NCBI RefSeq assembly: GCF_013607485.1
Contig: NZ_SCHP01000003.1
Coordinates: forward strand, 1-64,000
DNA: 64,000 nucleotides
Direction: 5' to 3'
Source: Bombilactobacillus bombi
GTDB lineage: Bacteria; Bacillota; Bacilli; Lactobacillales; Lactobacillaceae
The translations under genes were made by a program, and so were the position numbers. Each line of letters begins with the position of its first letter. Position 1 is the stretch's first letter. Shown here piece by piece: positions 45,166 to 53,963 of this stretch. The notes under the pieces were generated by a model. It was not told the DNA's origin and made no database searches. It worked only from the letters and a program-made list of their open reading frames with translations.

Positions 45166-46140
45166 CTAATATACTAAGGCAATGGAGCCCACGGTCAGGC
45201 CCCCGCCAAAACCACTTAAAACTATTTTTTGACCTCTTTTAATAGTCTGTGAACGAACACATTCATCCAGCAAAATTGGAATGCTAGCTGCTGAAGTATT
45301 ACCATAGGCATCAACATTTAATAAAAAGCGCTCGCTTGACTGCTTTAAATGTTTTGCAATTTCTCTATTAATACGACCATTTGCTTGATGTAACAGCCAC
45401 CAGTCAACTTGTGCTGCTGTCCACTTTGCCTTGTTTAAGGCTCTCAGAATCGAATTAGGCACTTCACGAGTCGCAAAATTATAAACTTGACGTCCATCCA
45501 TAATAAAATACTTTTTTTCGGGTTCAGTTAAGTCATGTGCAAAGGCCGAATCTAACGGTTGATAACCCGCCGTTAAATACTGTGCTGATTGTCCAAAAGT
45601 GTGTAAATCATGGCCGACAACTTTGGATTGTGAATCTAATTGAGATTCTACCAGGATACCTCCAGCACCATCACCAAATAAAACTGCCGTTGAGCGATCT
45701 TGCCAATTTACTAACTTAGATAGTGTTTCTCCGCCAATTATCATCCCCCGACGATATGATCCCTTCAGCAATTGATCAGCTTGAACCAGAGCGTATATAA
45801 AACCTGAACAGGCAGCATTTAAATCAAAAGCAAAAGCATTATCAGCCTTAATCTCTCCTTGAACAATTGCCGCCGTAGATGGTGATAAGTAATCAGGAGA
45901 CATAGTAGCTACAATAATAAAATCCAATTGATCGGCAGTCCATGAAGACTGTGATAAAAGCTTTTTTGCTGTCTGTATACACAATTCTGAAGTTTGCTCA
46001 GTTTGCGAAATATGGCGTTGTCTAATATAAGTTCTTGTCTTAATCCACTCATCTGAAGTATCTAATAGCTTAGTCAAATCATTATTATGGATAATTTTGT
46101 CTGGAACATAATGCGCCGTTTGCATAATTCTTAATCCCAT
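45166..46140 (-). CDS. fabH: 3-oxoacyl-ACP synthase III
   Basis: A 324-residue condensing enzyme that starts fatty-acid synthesis from acyl-CoA and malonyl-ACP. Catalytic Cys111 in LNAACSGFIYAL, His in WLLHQANGRIN and Asn in DAYGNTSAAS. I place the start at ATG 46140, which has AAGGAG 7 bases upstream; the frame open to 46158 would overlap fabT. Confidence 0.95.
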   Translation of the reverse strand: MGLRIMQTAHYVPDKIIHNNDLTKLLDTSDEWIKTRTYIRQRHISQTEQTSELCIQTAKKLLSQSSWTADQLDFIIVATMSPDYLSPSTAAIVQGEIKADNAFAFDLNAACSGFIYALVQADQLLKGSYRRGMIIGGETLSKLVNWQDRSTAVLFGDGAGGILVESQLDSQSKVVGHDLHTFGQSAQYLTAGYQPLDSAFAHDLTEPEKKYFIMDGRQVYNFATREVPNSILRALNKAKWTAAQVDWWLLHQANGRINREIAKHLKQSSERFLLNVDAYGNTSAASIPILLDECVRSQTIKRGQKIVLSGFGGGLTVGSIALVY

Positions 46141-46144
46141 TAAA

Positions 46145-46606
46145 TTACTCCTTGTCACTACTTACAGGTGGATATTCTAAAAAAATATGAATATTCAATA
46201 GTGCTTGCTCTATCCAAGAAATTTGTTCTTCACTAAAACCTTCAATAAAGCTTTTTACTAAGGAACGGTGAAAAGCGTCATGAGCCCGATATAATAAACG
46301 TCCCTTTCGAGTTAAACCCAATCTAACAAAGCGGCGATCATCATTACCTCTAATCCGAATAACATAGCCTTTTCTGACTAAATTATTTATCATAGAAGTT
46401 ACTGTACCCGGAGAGATCTTTAATTCCCTAGCAATTTGGGAACTAGTTTTATGTTCGTACATCGTAATCGCATTTACTGCATGCATTTCATGAATCGAAA
46501 CATCATTAAAAGTACTTTTACGCAGCTCTCGCTGCTCTACTTGAATAATCTCTGTATAAATTGTTGTTAAAAGTCGACTAATTTTTTCCATCTGCTGTTT
46601 TTTCAT
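46145..46606 (-). CDS. fabT: MarR-family regulator of fatty-acid synthesis
   Basis: A repressor of about 153 residues. The winged helix-turn-helix is TSSQIARELKISPGTVTSMI then NNLVRKGYVIRIRGNDDRRF. By position (second in the FASII cluster, before fabH) it is FabT, which binds long-chain acyl-ACP as co-repressor and shuts off fab genes. Start at ATG 46606, preceded by AGGTGG. Palindromes just upstream (46619-46649) and before the first gene (47156-47175) are candidate FabT sites and imply autoregulation. Confidence 0.92.
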   Translation of the reverse strand: MKKQQMEKISRLLTTIYTEIIQVEQRELRKSTFNDVSIHEMHAVNAITMYEHKTSSQIARELKISPGTVTSMINNLVRKGYVIRIRGNDDRRFVRLGLTRKGRLLYRAHDAFHRSLVKSFIEGFSEEQISWIEQALLNIHIFLEYPPVSSDKE

Positions 46607-46618
46607 TAATACCACCTA

Positions 46619-46649
46619 TTTTGATATTCTAATATTTTGAATATCAAAA
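46619..46649 (-). promoter_or_regulatory. FabT-type operator upstream of fabT
   Basis: Perfect inverted repeat TTTTGATATTC-N9-GAATATCAAAA. The TTTGA...TCAAA core is that of known FabT boxes in streptococci. Confidence 0.7.
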
Positions 46650-46691
46650 TATTAGCAACAGTTACCACCTACGTCAACCATTAAGCAATCT

Positions 46692-47123
46692 TTACTTCAT
46701 TTCGACAATAAACATTAATTCTGTTTCGACTGCAGTTTCTCCATTCACAGTTGCTAAACAACTGACCAATCCGATGTTTTGACGTTGCTTTTTTAATGAA
46801 ATATCTAATACAAGACGATCGCCAGCATAAACTCGACGTTTAAATTTGGCCTGAGTGATACCTCCTAAATAAGCCGTTTTATTACGAAACATCGGTGATT
46901 TTAAAATAAATATTGAAGCTGCTTGAGCTAATGTTTCTATAATTAAAGTTGAAGGCATAACATATTGTCCAGGCATATAACCTTTGACAAACCACTCATT
47001 AACGGTAACATTTTTAATAGCTCGAATTGATTTATCAGTTTGAATATCTTCTACTTGATCGATGAAATAAATCGGGTAACGATTAGGAATTAATTCCTGT
47101 ATTTCATCTGCATTTAATTGCAT
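46692..47123 (-). CDS. FabZ-like hotdog protein without catalytic His
   Basis: A 143-residue FabZ/FabA-family protein that opens the FASII operon. NRYPIYFIDQVED, VMPSTLIIETLAQAASI (Glu63 kept) and TAYLGGITQAKFKRRVY follow the FabZ pattern. The segment that should read NFFQGHFPG reads WFVKGYMPG, so the essential His is Tyr49. In other Lactobacillales this position holds an active FabZ1/FabN-type dehydratase. Here it may be inactive, act as a partner of the other FabZ, or have a changed function. The gene is intact with no other lesion. Confidence 0.85.
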   Translation of the reverse strand: MQLNADEIQELIPNRYPIYFIDQVEDIQTDKSIRAIKNVTVNEWFVKGYMPGQYVMPSTLIIETLAQAASIFILKSPMFRNKTAYLGGITQAKFKRRVYAGDRLVLDISLKKQRQNIGLVSCLATVNGETAVETELMFIVEMK

Positions 47124-47155
47124 ATTTATTTACATAACCCCTTTTCAAAAATATT

Positions 47156-47213
47156 TCAAACATCAAAGTGTTTGATTAAAAAACACAATATATTATATCA
47201 TTATTATTGTCAA
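47156..47213 (-). promoter_or_regulatory. FASII operon promoter with FabT-type dyad
   Basis: On the minus strand a -35 TTGACA (47208-47213) is followed by a T/A-rich -10 region, then the perfect dyad TCAAACA-N6-TGTTTGA (47156-47175) over the start point. It fits repression by FabT. Confidence 0.65.
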
Positions 47214-47273
47214 GTTTTATTTAAAAAACTTTGATAGTGCCCTTTAAAGCATAACTAGCATAATTATAATAAA

Positions 47274-47290
47274 ACTTTGAACAGCAAAGT
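47274..47290 (+). promoter_or_regulatory. Dyad ACTTTG-AACAG-CAAAGT upstream of birA
   Basis: A perfect 6+6 dyad about 85 bases before the birA ATG. Its half site (CTTTGA/CAAAG) resembles the FabT dyad on the other side of the intergenic region, so birA may join the FabT regulon. Confidence 0.45.
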
Positions 47291-47373
47291 ATATTGCAAA
47301 TTAATTACCTTTTGTTAATATTAGCAGATAGCACAAAACTAGTTTTTAATAATTTTAGACAGGAAAACTTAGT

Positions 47374-48144
47374 ATGAACGATTATTTTAAGCAGCTGCAA
47401 TTACAAAAATTATTATCCGATCTTACTTTACAAATAGAATGGTACCAAAGCCTTAATTCTACCAATCTAAAAGCTGCTGACCAGATTAATTCAGCTTTAC
47501 AAACACCTGTTGTTATCATCAGTAACCAACAAACTAGTGGTTATGGCAAAAGAGGTCGTCAATTCATCTCTAAACCAGGAGGTTTGTACTTATCTTTACT
47601 TACGCCAATTCACAACTTAAATAATGATAATATTGGGCTCTTAACAACTGGTATTGTAGCTGTTTTGCAGCAATCAATTAACCAATATTGGCAAATTAAT
47701 TGTCAAATTAAATGGGTTAATGATCTTTTATTTAAGCACCAAAAAATTGCTGGTATTCTTGTGGAACATCCCACATCTCAACTAGTAATTATCGGCATTG
47801 GCCTAAACTTATACCAAAAAGACTTAACTGCAACACTTCCACAAGCTGCAAATTTATTAGCCTATATTCCTAAAAACATTGAAATTGTTCAATTCACGGC
47901 TCTCTTAATTCGTAACTTACTAGAATTTTTACCGGATTTTTCTAAATCTTGTTATTTAAATCTTTACCGACAACATCTCATATTATTAAATAAAGCCGTT
48001 CAAATCCAGCTAGGACATAAGGTAATTACAGGACAAGTCACTGATATTGATGACAAAGGAAATTTACTGCTTAAAACAAAAACTGGCATTACTTCTCTTA
48101 GCATGGGGGAAGTGACTAAAGTTAATTGGAATTCTAAAACATAA
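47374..48144 (+). CDS. birA: Biotin--[acetyl-CoA carboxylase] ligase, monofunctional
   Basis: A 256-residue ligase that makes biotinyl-AMP and transfers biotin to AccB. SNQQTSGYGKRGRQFISKPG is the biotinyl-AMP loop; KWVNDLLFKHQKIAGILVE contains the catalytic Lys motif. The C-terminal SH3-like domain ends VTDIDDKGNLLLKTKTG. The N-terminal DNA-binding domain of E. coli or Bacillus BirA is absent, so it should not repress genes itself. Divergent from the FASII operon whose AccB is its substrate. Confidence 0.93.
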   Translation: MNDYFKQLQLQKLLSDLTLQIEWYQSLNSTNLKAADQINSALQTPVVIISNQQTSGYGKRGRQFISKPGGLYLSLLTPIHNLNNDNIGLLTTGIVAVLQQSINQYWQINCQIKWVNDLLFKHQKIAGILVEHPTSQLVIIGIGLNLYQKDLTATLPQAANLLAYIPKNIEIVQFTALLIRNLLEFLPDFSKSCYLNLYRQHLILLNKAVQIQLGHKVITGQVTDIDDKGNLLLKTKTGITSLSMGEVTKVNWNSKT

Positions 48145-48216
48145 AAAACTGAGCAAGTATCTATCTTAGATTTTTGCCTTTGTACATTAATGTTATATTT
48201 TTAGCAATTATATCTA

Positions 48217-48255
48217 AAAAAGGTGTTGCGTCATAATCTTGCGCAACACCTTTTT
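48217..48255. terminator. Bidirectional terminator between birA and merR
   Basis: A 14-bp perfect stem (AAAAAGGTGTTGCG and complement) with an 11-base loop, flanked by A and T tracts. Confidence 0.88.
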
Positions 48256-48269
48256 ATAATACCGTCCTT

Positions 48270-48704
48270 TTACAACACTTTTTGTGGCTGTGATTGAGGA
48301 TTTTTATTGGCAATATTGGACGGCTCATAAGAATCCGGTTTTTTATTAATGAGAATATCCGCATAGTGGGCAACTTTTTTATTAATAGTTACTAAATGCT
48401 GATTAAGCTCATTAATTTCGGCTAAAGTTTGTTGCTGTTGTTCTAGCATAATCTGATAACGTTCTGGAACTGTTTGTTCTCCTTGCACAACCAATTGTAA
48501 ATAATGCTGGATCTTCTTTAAGGGCATCCCCGTCTCCCGTAAACAAATAATGATTTGAACCCATTCCAAATCCACATCATCAAAAATTCGGTTGTTATTT
48601 TCATCGCGCTTGACATAGGGTAACATTCCATGATTGTCATAATAGCGCAAAGTGTAGGTAGTTAAGCCCATTTTATCCGCTGCTTGTTGGACACTATAAT
48701 TCAT
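48270..48704 (-). CDS. MerR-family transcriptional regulator
   Basis: A 144-residue protein. The N-terminal MerR domain reads YSVQQAADKMGLTTYTLRYY then DNHGMLPYVKRDENNNRIFD, followed by a coiled coil (LEQQQQTLAEINELNQHL) and a Pro/Gln-rich tail. No metal-binding Cys, so it is of the small-molecule/aldehyde-stress type. ATG at 48704 with GGAG upstream. Divergent from a four-gene oxidoreductase operon whose promoter has the MerR-type 19-base spacer. Confidence 0.9.
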   Translation of the reverse strand: MNYSVQQAADKMGLTTYTLRYYDNHGMLPYVKRDENNNRIFDDVDLEWVQIIICLRETGMPLKKIQHYLQLVVQGEQTVPERYQIMLEQQQQTLAEINELNQHLVTINKKVAHYADILINKKPDSYEPSNIANKNPQSQPQKVL

Positions 48705-48820
48705 CAATTAGTCTCCTTTATCTTTGTTTTATTACCAAGTATAAGGCTTATTTAGAATAAGAGCCACTTTTAAGTTGTCTTTTCCTACTGCATTAGGCTT
48801 CAATTTTTTTAAAGTTTACG

Positions 48821-48851
48821 TTGCCTTACAGTAAGACTAAGGGAATACAAT
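48821..48851 (+). promoter_or_regulatory. MerR-type promoter of the oxidoreductase operon
   Basis: -35 TTGCCT (48821-48826), 19-base spacer and -10 TACAAT (48846-48851). The spacer starts with the dyad CTTAC-A-GTAAG (48825-48835). This fits activation by the divergent MerR. Confidence 0.72.
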
Positions 48852-48883
48852 AGCGCTAAGCATGCGATGAAAGGAGAGTATCA

Positions 48884-49492
48884 ATGACCAATGTCTTAAT
48901 TATTGGAGCTACCGGTTCAATAGGTCGAGTTACCCGGCAATATTTTTTAAATAATTCTGATGATCAATTGACTTTAATGGCACGTCACACAAACTCTTTG
49001 CAAAAGCAGTTAAATCCTCAAAGAGAGCGCTTAATCACTGGAGATGTTACAAATCCTAAGGATCTGAAAATTGCTTTACAAGAGCAAGAGGTCGTTTTCG
49101 CCGCTTTGAGTGGTGATTTACCCAAAATGGCTCATTCACTAGTCGAACAAATGACCAAATCAGAGGTGCAGCGATTACTCTTTATTAGTTCAATGGGTAT
49201 CTATAATGAAATTCCTGCGACCATCGGTACCAAAGGTAATCTGAAAAATAATCCGCTATTGTCAACCTATCGCCAAGCGGCCGACATCATTGCAGCTTCT
49301 ACTTTGAATTATACAATCATTCGCCCGGGATGGTTCGACAATGGTAATGATCTTGACTATCAAATCACCCATAAAGGTGAGTCGTTTGGCGGTCATGATG
49401 TCTCACGTAAGAGCATTGCTGACCTAGTATTACACTTAGCCCATGATCCTCAACTCGGTAGTCGTGATAGCTTAGGAATTAATCGTATATAA
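48884..49492 (+). CDS. NAD(P)-binding NmrA/SDR-a-like protein
   Basis: A 202-residue atypical short-chain dehydrogenase. The Rossmann motif is IIGATGSIGRVTRQYF; LLFISSMGIYNEIP holds the Ser region and YTIIRPGWFDNG the usual C-terminal motif. It lacks the YxxxK pair of classical SDRs, as many NmrA-like proteins do, so it may sense redox cofactors or act on an unknown substrate. First of a MerR-controlled operon, 10 bases before a paralogue. Confidence 0.85.
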   Translation: MTNVLIIGATGSIGRVTRQYFLNNSDDQLTLMARHTNSLQKQLNPQRERLITGDVTNPKDLKIALQEQEVVFAALSGDLPKMAHSLVEQMTKSEVQRLLFISSMGIYNEIPATIGTKGNLKNNPLLSTYRQAADIIAASTLNYTIIRPGWFDNGNDLDYQITHKGESFGGHDVSRKSIADLVLHLAHDPQLGSRDSLGINRI

Positions 49493-49502
49493 GGAGATAA
49501 TA

Positions 49503-50147
49503 ATGAATTTATTAATTTTAGCAGCTAATGGCCAAATATCACAACTTGTTGAACACCGCATATTCAATGAGCCACAATTTAAAGATGTGCACTTAACATT
49601 AGGACTCCGTAATAGCAGCCGCCTAGCTAACTTACAAAAACAAGCCCGTATTTTAGAAGTCGATTTAGCTAATGCCCAAGATGTTGAACAAGCAGTTGCT
49701 GGTCAAGACCTAGTTTTTGTAGGAGTCGTCGACCGCACCCCTAATAATGTCATCACTAAAAATGTGATTGCCGCTATGAAAAAGCATCACGTTCCCAGAG
49801 TTATCTTCGCTAATATTCTTGGATTGTATAACGAAGTAGGCGGTGAATTTGGTCGTTGGAACCATGAGCGTGTCTTGCCCGGTTTACAATCAGCAATTAA
49901 TTCCGATCAATTATTATCTGATTCTGGTCTTCAATACACTACTTTACGCTTACCTTGGCTTAATGATCGTAATGAAATCAAATATACAATTACTACACAT
50001 AATCAGCCTTATAATGGCGTTTGCGCCTCCCGTCAAAGCATTGCTGATGTGATTTTACAAATTGTCATTAACCCGAGTTTATTTGTTAATGAAAGTATTG
50101 GAATTGCTGATCCTGATACTCAAGGTGAAAACCGCCCATTATATTAA
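49503..50147 (+). CDS. NAD(P)-binding NmrA/SDR-a-like protein (paralogue)
   Basis: A 214-residue relative of the preceding protein. LILAANGQISQLVEHRIF replaces the usual Rossmann GxxGxxG (reads AANGQIS), so cofactor binding may be altered. IFANILGLYNEVGG and YTTLRLPWLND correspond to the neighbour motifs. AAGGAG lies upstream. Tandem duplication in the operon is likely. Confidence 0.83.
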   Translation: MNLLILAANGQISQLVEHRIFNEPQFKDVHLTLGLRNSSRLANLQKQARILEVDLANAQDVEQAVAGQDLVFVGVVDRTPNNVITKNVIAAMKKHHVPRVIFANILGLYNEVGGEFGRWNHERVLPGLQSAINSDQLLSDSGLQYTTLRLPWLNDRNEIKYTITTHNQPYNGVCASRQSIADVILQIVINPSLFVNESIGIADPDTQGENRPLY

Positions 50148-50164
50148 AAAGGAGAATTATAATT

Positions 50165-50988
50165 ATGACTAAACCAGTAATGTTAGTTGTCGGTGCAGGC
50201 CAAATTAGTATGGCCATTGCCCGCCGAATCGGTGCCGACCAAAAAATCATCTTAGGAGATAAAAATTTAAAAAATGCCCAGGACACGGGCAAGATATTAC
50301 AAGAGGCAGGTTTTGACGTTGAACCTCTTGAAATGGACTTGTCCTCTCGCCCTTCCATCAAAAATATGATTGCTGTCGGTCAAAAATTTGGCCCTATTAA
50401 GAGACTCTTATTAACGGCGCGGGCTTATCACCCAGTCAAGACTCCATTGAAGCTATTTTAAAAGTTGATCTCTATGGTACGGCTGTTTTACTCGAAGAAG
50501 TGGGTCAAGTTATTGCTGAAGACGGTGTAGGAGTAACTATTTCTAGTCAATCAGGGCATCGAATGCCGGCCTTAACCGCTGAGCAAGACAAGCAATTGGC
50601 TCTTACTCCTAGTGAAGAACTGCTGAATTTAGAACTTTTACAAGCTTCAAATATTAAGGATACTTTACAAGCATATCAACTGGCTAAACGCTGTAACGAA
50701 AAACGAGTAATGGCAGAATCTTTGAAATGGACACAACGCAAAGCTCGATTAAATGCAATTGCTCCCGGAATTATTGTTACTCCCTTGGCTTTAGATGAAT
50801 TTAATGGTATTCGAGGAGACTTTTATAAAGAAATGTTTGCCAAATCCCCAGCAGGGCGCCCAGGAACGGCCGACGAAGTTGCTAATGTAGCCCAATTATT
50901 GATGAGTTCCCAAGGTGCTTTTATCACCGGCGCAACATTCTTAATTGACGGAGGCGCCACTGCCAACTATTATTATGGTGACAAATAG
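50165..50988 (+). pseudogene. Short-chain dehydrogenase, frameshifted
   Basis: The first part (50165 on) reads PVMLVVGAGQISMAIARRIG and stops at TAA 50459-50461. From about 50410 the next frame reads AGLSPSQDSIEAILKVDLYG and goes on through EEVGQVIAEDGVGVTISSQS to the end GAFITGATFLIDGG, with the SDR pattern ARLNAIAPGIIVTPL. One G missing in ACGGCGCGGGC (near 50415) joins the frames into a protein of about 274 residues. The classical YxxxK motif is replaced by AYQLAKRC (Tyr and Lys kept). A sequencing error is possible because the rest is intact. Confidence 0.8.
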
Positions 50989-51006
50989 AATGGAGGAAAA
51001 GTAATC

Positions 51007-52047
51007 ATGAAAACAGCAACTTTTATAGAACCAGGAAAAATGGAACTGAAAGAATATCCAAAACCTCAAATCCAAGCTGATACAGATGCTATCATCAAAA
51101 TTGTTCGGGCATGCGTCTGTGGTTCTGATTTATGGTGGTATCGTGGAATCTCCCAACGTCCTCATAATACCCCAGTTGGTCATGAAGCCATCGGTATTGT
51201 AGAAGAGGTCGGCTCCCAAGTAACAGCTGTTCAACCAGGTGATTTTGTGATTGCACCTTTTACCCATGGCTGCGGTCATTGCGCTGCTTGTTTAGCTGGT
51301 TTTGATGGTGATTGTCTTAATCAGAGTGATGAAGCCAATGGCGGTTATCAAGGCGAATACCTCAGATTTCCAAACGCTGCTTGGGCATTAGTCAAGATTC
51401 CTGGCCAACCAAGTGATTATACCGACGACCAACTCAACGATTTATTGACCCTATCCGACGTGATGGCTACCGGTTACCATGCTGCTGCCAGCGCTGAGGT
51501 TAAAAATGGCGATACGGTAGTGGTCTTTGGTGATGGTGCTGTCGGTTTGTGTGGTGTCATTGCTGCCAAACTATTAGGTGCTAAAAGAATTATTGCCATG
51601 AGCCGTCACGAAGATCGTCAACAATTAGCAAAAGAATTTGGTGCAACTGACATTGTTCCCGAAAGAGGCGAACAAGCCGTTGAACGGGTCATGGACTTAA
51701 CCAAGGGCAACGGCGCTGATGCTATCTTAGAATGTGTGGGTACTGAACAATCGGTCCAAACCGCCTTACAAGTTGGCCGTCCCGGAGCAGTGATTGGCCG
51801 CGTGGGAATCCCACAAAAAGCGGAAATGAATACCAATAACTTATTCTGGAAGAATATTGGACTGCGTGGTGGTATTGCTTCGGTAACAACTGATGACCGC
51901 AAGGTTTTATTAGAGGCCGTCTTAAAGGGCCAAATCCATCCTGGCAAAGTCTTTACTAAGCGTTTTACCTTAGAACAAATTCAAGCTGCTTATGAAGCCA
52001 TGGATCGGCGGGAAGCCATTAAGTCATTATTAATTGTTAGTGAGTAA
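51007..52047 (+). CDS. Zinc-dependent alcohol dehydrogenase (MDR family)
   Basis: A 346-residue enzyme. Catalytic zinc ligands are Cys38 (ACVCGSDL) and His60 with Glu61 (VGHEAIGIVEEVG). The structural zinc site is CGHCAACLAGFDGDC (four Cys). The Rossmann motif is VVVFGDGAVGLCGVIAA. The family oxidises alcohols or reduces aldehydes with NAD(P). Last gene of the MerR-controlled operon, 18 bases after the SDR gene; consistent with carbonyl or aldehyde stress handling, which is inference. Confidence 0.9.
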   Translation: MKTATFIEPGKMELKEYPKPQIQADTDAIIKIVRACVCGSDLWWYRGISQRPHNTPVGHEAIGIVEEVGSQVTAVQPGDFVIAPFTHGCGHCAACLAGFDGDCLNQSDEANGGYQGEYLRFPNAAWALVKIPGQPSDYTDDQLNDLLTLSDVMATGYHAAASAEVKNGDTVVVFGDGAVGLCGVIAAKLLGAKRIIAMSRHEDRQQLAKEFGATDIVPERGEQAVERVMDLTKGNGADAILECVGTEQSVQTALQVGRPGAVIGRVGIPQKAEMNTNNLFWKNIGLRGGIASVTTDDRKVLLEAVLKGQIHPGKVFTKRFTLEQIQAAYEAMDRREAIKSLLIVSE

Positions 52048-52115
52048 TTCCAATCAATTCAGGCAAAACTGTTTGACACAATTGTAATCTAGAATTTAGC
52101 TTAAGATTATTGCAT

Positions 52116-52156
52116 AAAAATGGGCTTGGGATAAATATTATCCCAGACCCATTTTT
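52116..52156. terminator. Bidirectional terminator
   Basis: AAAAATGGG/CCCATTTTT with inner TGGGATAA/TTATCCCA, between the converging alcohol-dehydrogenase and flavodoxin-like genes. Confidence 0.88.
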
Positions 52157-52206
52157 TTAATATTATCACGCTACAAATTCTACTTTTTACTAAACTATTA
52201 ACACTA

Positions 52207-52863
52207 CTATTTCCTAATAGAACTTAACCACCGTTCAATTTGATTATGAGCTTGATTAACTTTATTCCCATCAATCACTAAGGGATTGACAAAGTTATTA
52301 TTGCTATGCTTCTGATACAAAATTTCTTTAATTTTATCAATACTATCACCAGCACCATATCCTCCTTGAGTCATAAAAGGAGCGATCGTTTTCTGATGCA
52401 ATTTTGAACCATAAGTGTTCAAAAAGGCAGTCATCGGATGTGAAAGCGTCATTGCCCAAACTGGATAACCCAAATAGATAGTTTGATACTGATCTAAATT
52501 AGGCATCTTCATTTTTAATAAAGGATAATTCTGGTTTACGCGTTCATAATTGGCACGTTCGAGCGTCTTTTGATAATTAGTATCATATGGATTTTGAATC
52601 ACAATCTCTAAAATATCGCCTTTAATGATTGAAGCAATTGAATGGGCTAACAATTCAGTACTGCCTGATCTTGAATAATAAATCACGATACTATCTGCGG
52701 CTGTTGTCAAATGACAAGTCGGCTGACAATGAGCATTAGTATCTTGTCCATCAGACGCTGTGCCCCGTCCATGCTGCCACAAATGCTCATCACGCTGCAG
52801 CTGTTTTGCTCTAGCAATATCTTCTTCTAAATTAAATGAGAATAATTTATTTTTAAAATCCAT
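52207..52863 (-). CDS. Flavodoxin-like protein
   Basis: A 218-residue protein. After a charged N-terminal stretch of about 60 residues comes the flavodoxin fold: IVIYYSRSGSTELLAHSIA (FMN phosphate loop), TIYLGYPVWAMTLSHPMTAF and TIAPFMTQGGYGAGDSI. This is the flavodoxin_4 type found in many lactobacilli. It could serve as electron carrier or quinone-type reductase. The long N-terminal extension with two His/Cys (NAHCQPTCHL) is unusual. Single gene. Confidence 0.85.
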   Translation of the reverse strand: MDFKNKLFSFNLEEDIARAKQLQRDEHLWQHGRGTASDGQDTNAHCQPTCHLTTAADSIVIYYSRSGSTELLAHSIASIIKGDILEIVIQNPYDTNYQKTLERANYERVNQNYPLLKMKMPNLDQYQTIYLGYPVWAMTLSHPMTAFLNTYGSKLHQKTIAPFMTQGGYGAGDSIDKIKEILYQKHSNNNFVNPLVIDGNKVNQAHNQIERWLSSIRK

Positions 52864-52926
52864 TATCTTACCTTCTCTTAAATAAAAAATGGCTGCCCTT
52901 CAAACGATTATTGATTTTTAATAGGA

Positions 52927-53646
52927 TTATTTATTAACTAAATAACGCAACCAAACAGCATTACTAACCGCTTGTACGTCCTTTAACGTAAAAGTTACTG
53001 GTGTCGTATCTGATAAACCTGCTTGAGCTTGAAATAATGTGGGAGTCTTTGTGGAACCATCAGCCGCCGGAGAAATTACAATACTAATCTCATCACATAA
53101 TCCTTTTTGAATAAAAGACCAGTTCAAGACACCCCCGCCACCCAACATTACGGTCTGCATGTGGAAGAGCTCCTTTAACTTCTTTAGCGCCAAGGCTGCA
53201 TCTAATTCTTTGGTACCAGCAATAATATACGAAATATTTTGACGCCGTAAAAAATCTTTATATCCATTACTTACTTGTTGCGTAATGACTTCTAAAACCG
53301 CTGCATGAGTGGTATTATAAACCAATTCATTTGACTGCCAGGCCAATTTTCCATGAGGATCAATCGAAATATAGTGTTTCTTAAACTTAGTTGGCACTAT
53401 AAAATCGCCGTTCGGGACAGGAGCAGCATGTAAGTTTAGTTTTGGTTTTTTATAAAATGTAAAATTATCATCACTAGTAGTTCTCCCAGATAACCATCCT
53501 TGATTAGGATAAACGCCATCTTTTTCAAAAGCTTCATGATAGAATAACTTTCCTGCCGCTTCATTACCAGGTGCATCCATATAATTGCCTGTAATCTTGC
53601 CATCCAAAGACATGCCCATATGACAAAAAATATAAGGTCGTTGCAT
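52927..53646 (-). CDS. RibD C-terminal / dihydrofolate-reductase-like protein
   Basis: A 239-residue protein of the RibD-C fold. IFCHMGMSLDGKITGNYMDA at the start, GWLSGRTTSDDN and the cofactor loop VMLGGGGVLNWSFIQKGLCD then EISIVISP are characteristic. There is no deaminase domain and no riboflavin gene nearby, so it is unlikely to serve riboflavin synthesis; relatives are NADPH-dependent reductases of unknown substrate. 63 bases upstream of the flavodoxin-like gene, with AAGGAG before its ATG. Confidence 0.83.
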   Translation of the reverse strand: MQRPYIFCHMGMSLDGKITGNYMDAPGNEAAGKLFYHEAFEKDGVYPNQGWLSGRTTSDDNFTFYKKPKLNLHAAPVPNGDFIVPTKFKKHYISIDPHGKLAWQSNELVYNTTHAAVLEVITQQVSNGYKDFLRRQNISYIIAGTKELDAALALKKLKELFHMQTVMLGGGGVLNWSFIQKGLCDEISIVISPAADGSTKTPTLFQAQAGLSDTTPVTFTLKDVQAVSNAVWLRYLVNK

Positions 53647-53963
53647 TTAAACTCCTTCTTTCCTAACCCTTATCTACTATCAAAATTACTCCTTCCAGTA
53701 AGCTCTAAGTCAAGGATTTTGTAGTAACTTAACCATTGTAAATAGGGCCTTATTAGAGTTTTTAACAAGTCGCTATAATAATGAAAAAAGCTCAGGCCAT
53801 AATTGGACCGAGCTTCTAACCTAACTTGAATTAATTATATAATGAAAATTTTAAATAAAATTGCATAATTTTCTTGCGGAAACTAAAGCGGATAACATTA
53901 CCAAAAACTACACCTGCCTAAGTCCCAGACCAATTAGTCCTTGAAAACTATCAGCGCAAATAA
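53647..53963. other. Intergenic region with the zinc-operon terminator
   Basis: About 315 bases. The only feature I recognise is a hairpin at 53788-53815 (AAGCTCAGGCC with a complementary arm, T run on the minus strand), the likely terminator of the zinc transporter operon. Confidence 0.7.
53788..53815 (-). terminator. Terminator of the zinc ABC operon
   Basis: On the minus strand AAGCTCGGTCC-N6-GGCCTGAGCTT, followed by TTTTC. About 150 bases after the permease stop. Confidence 0.8.
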
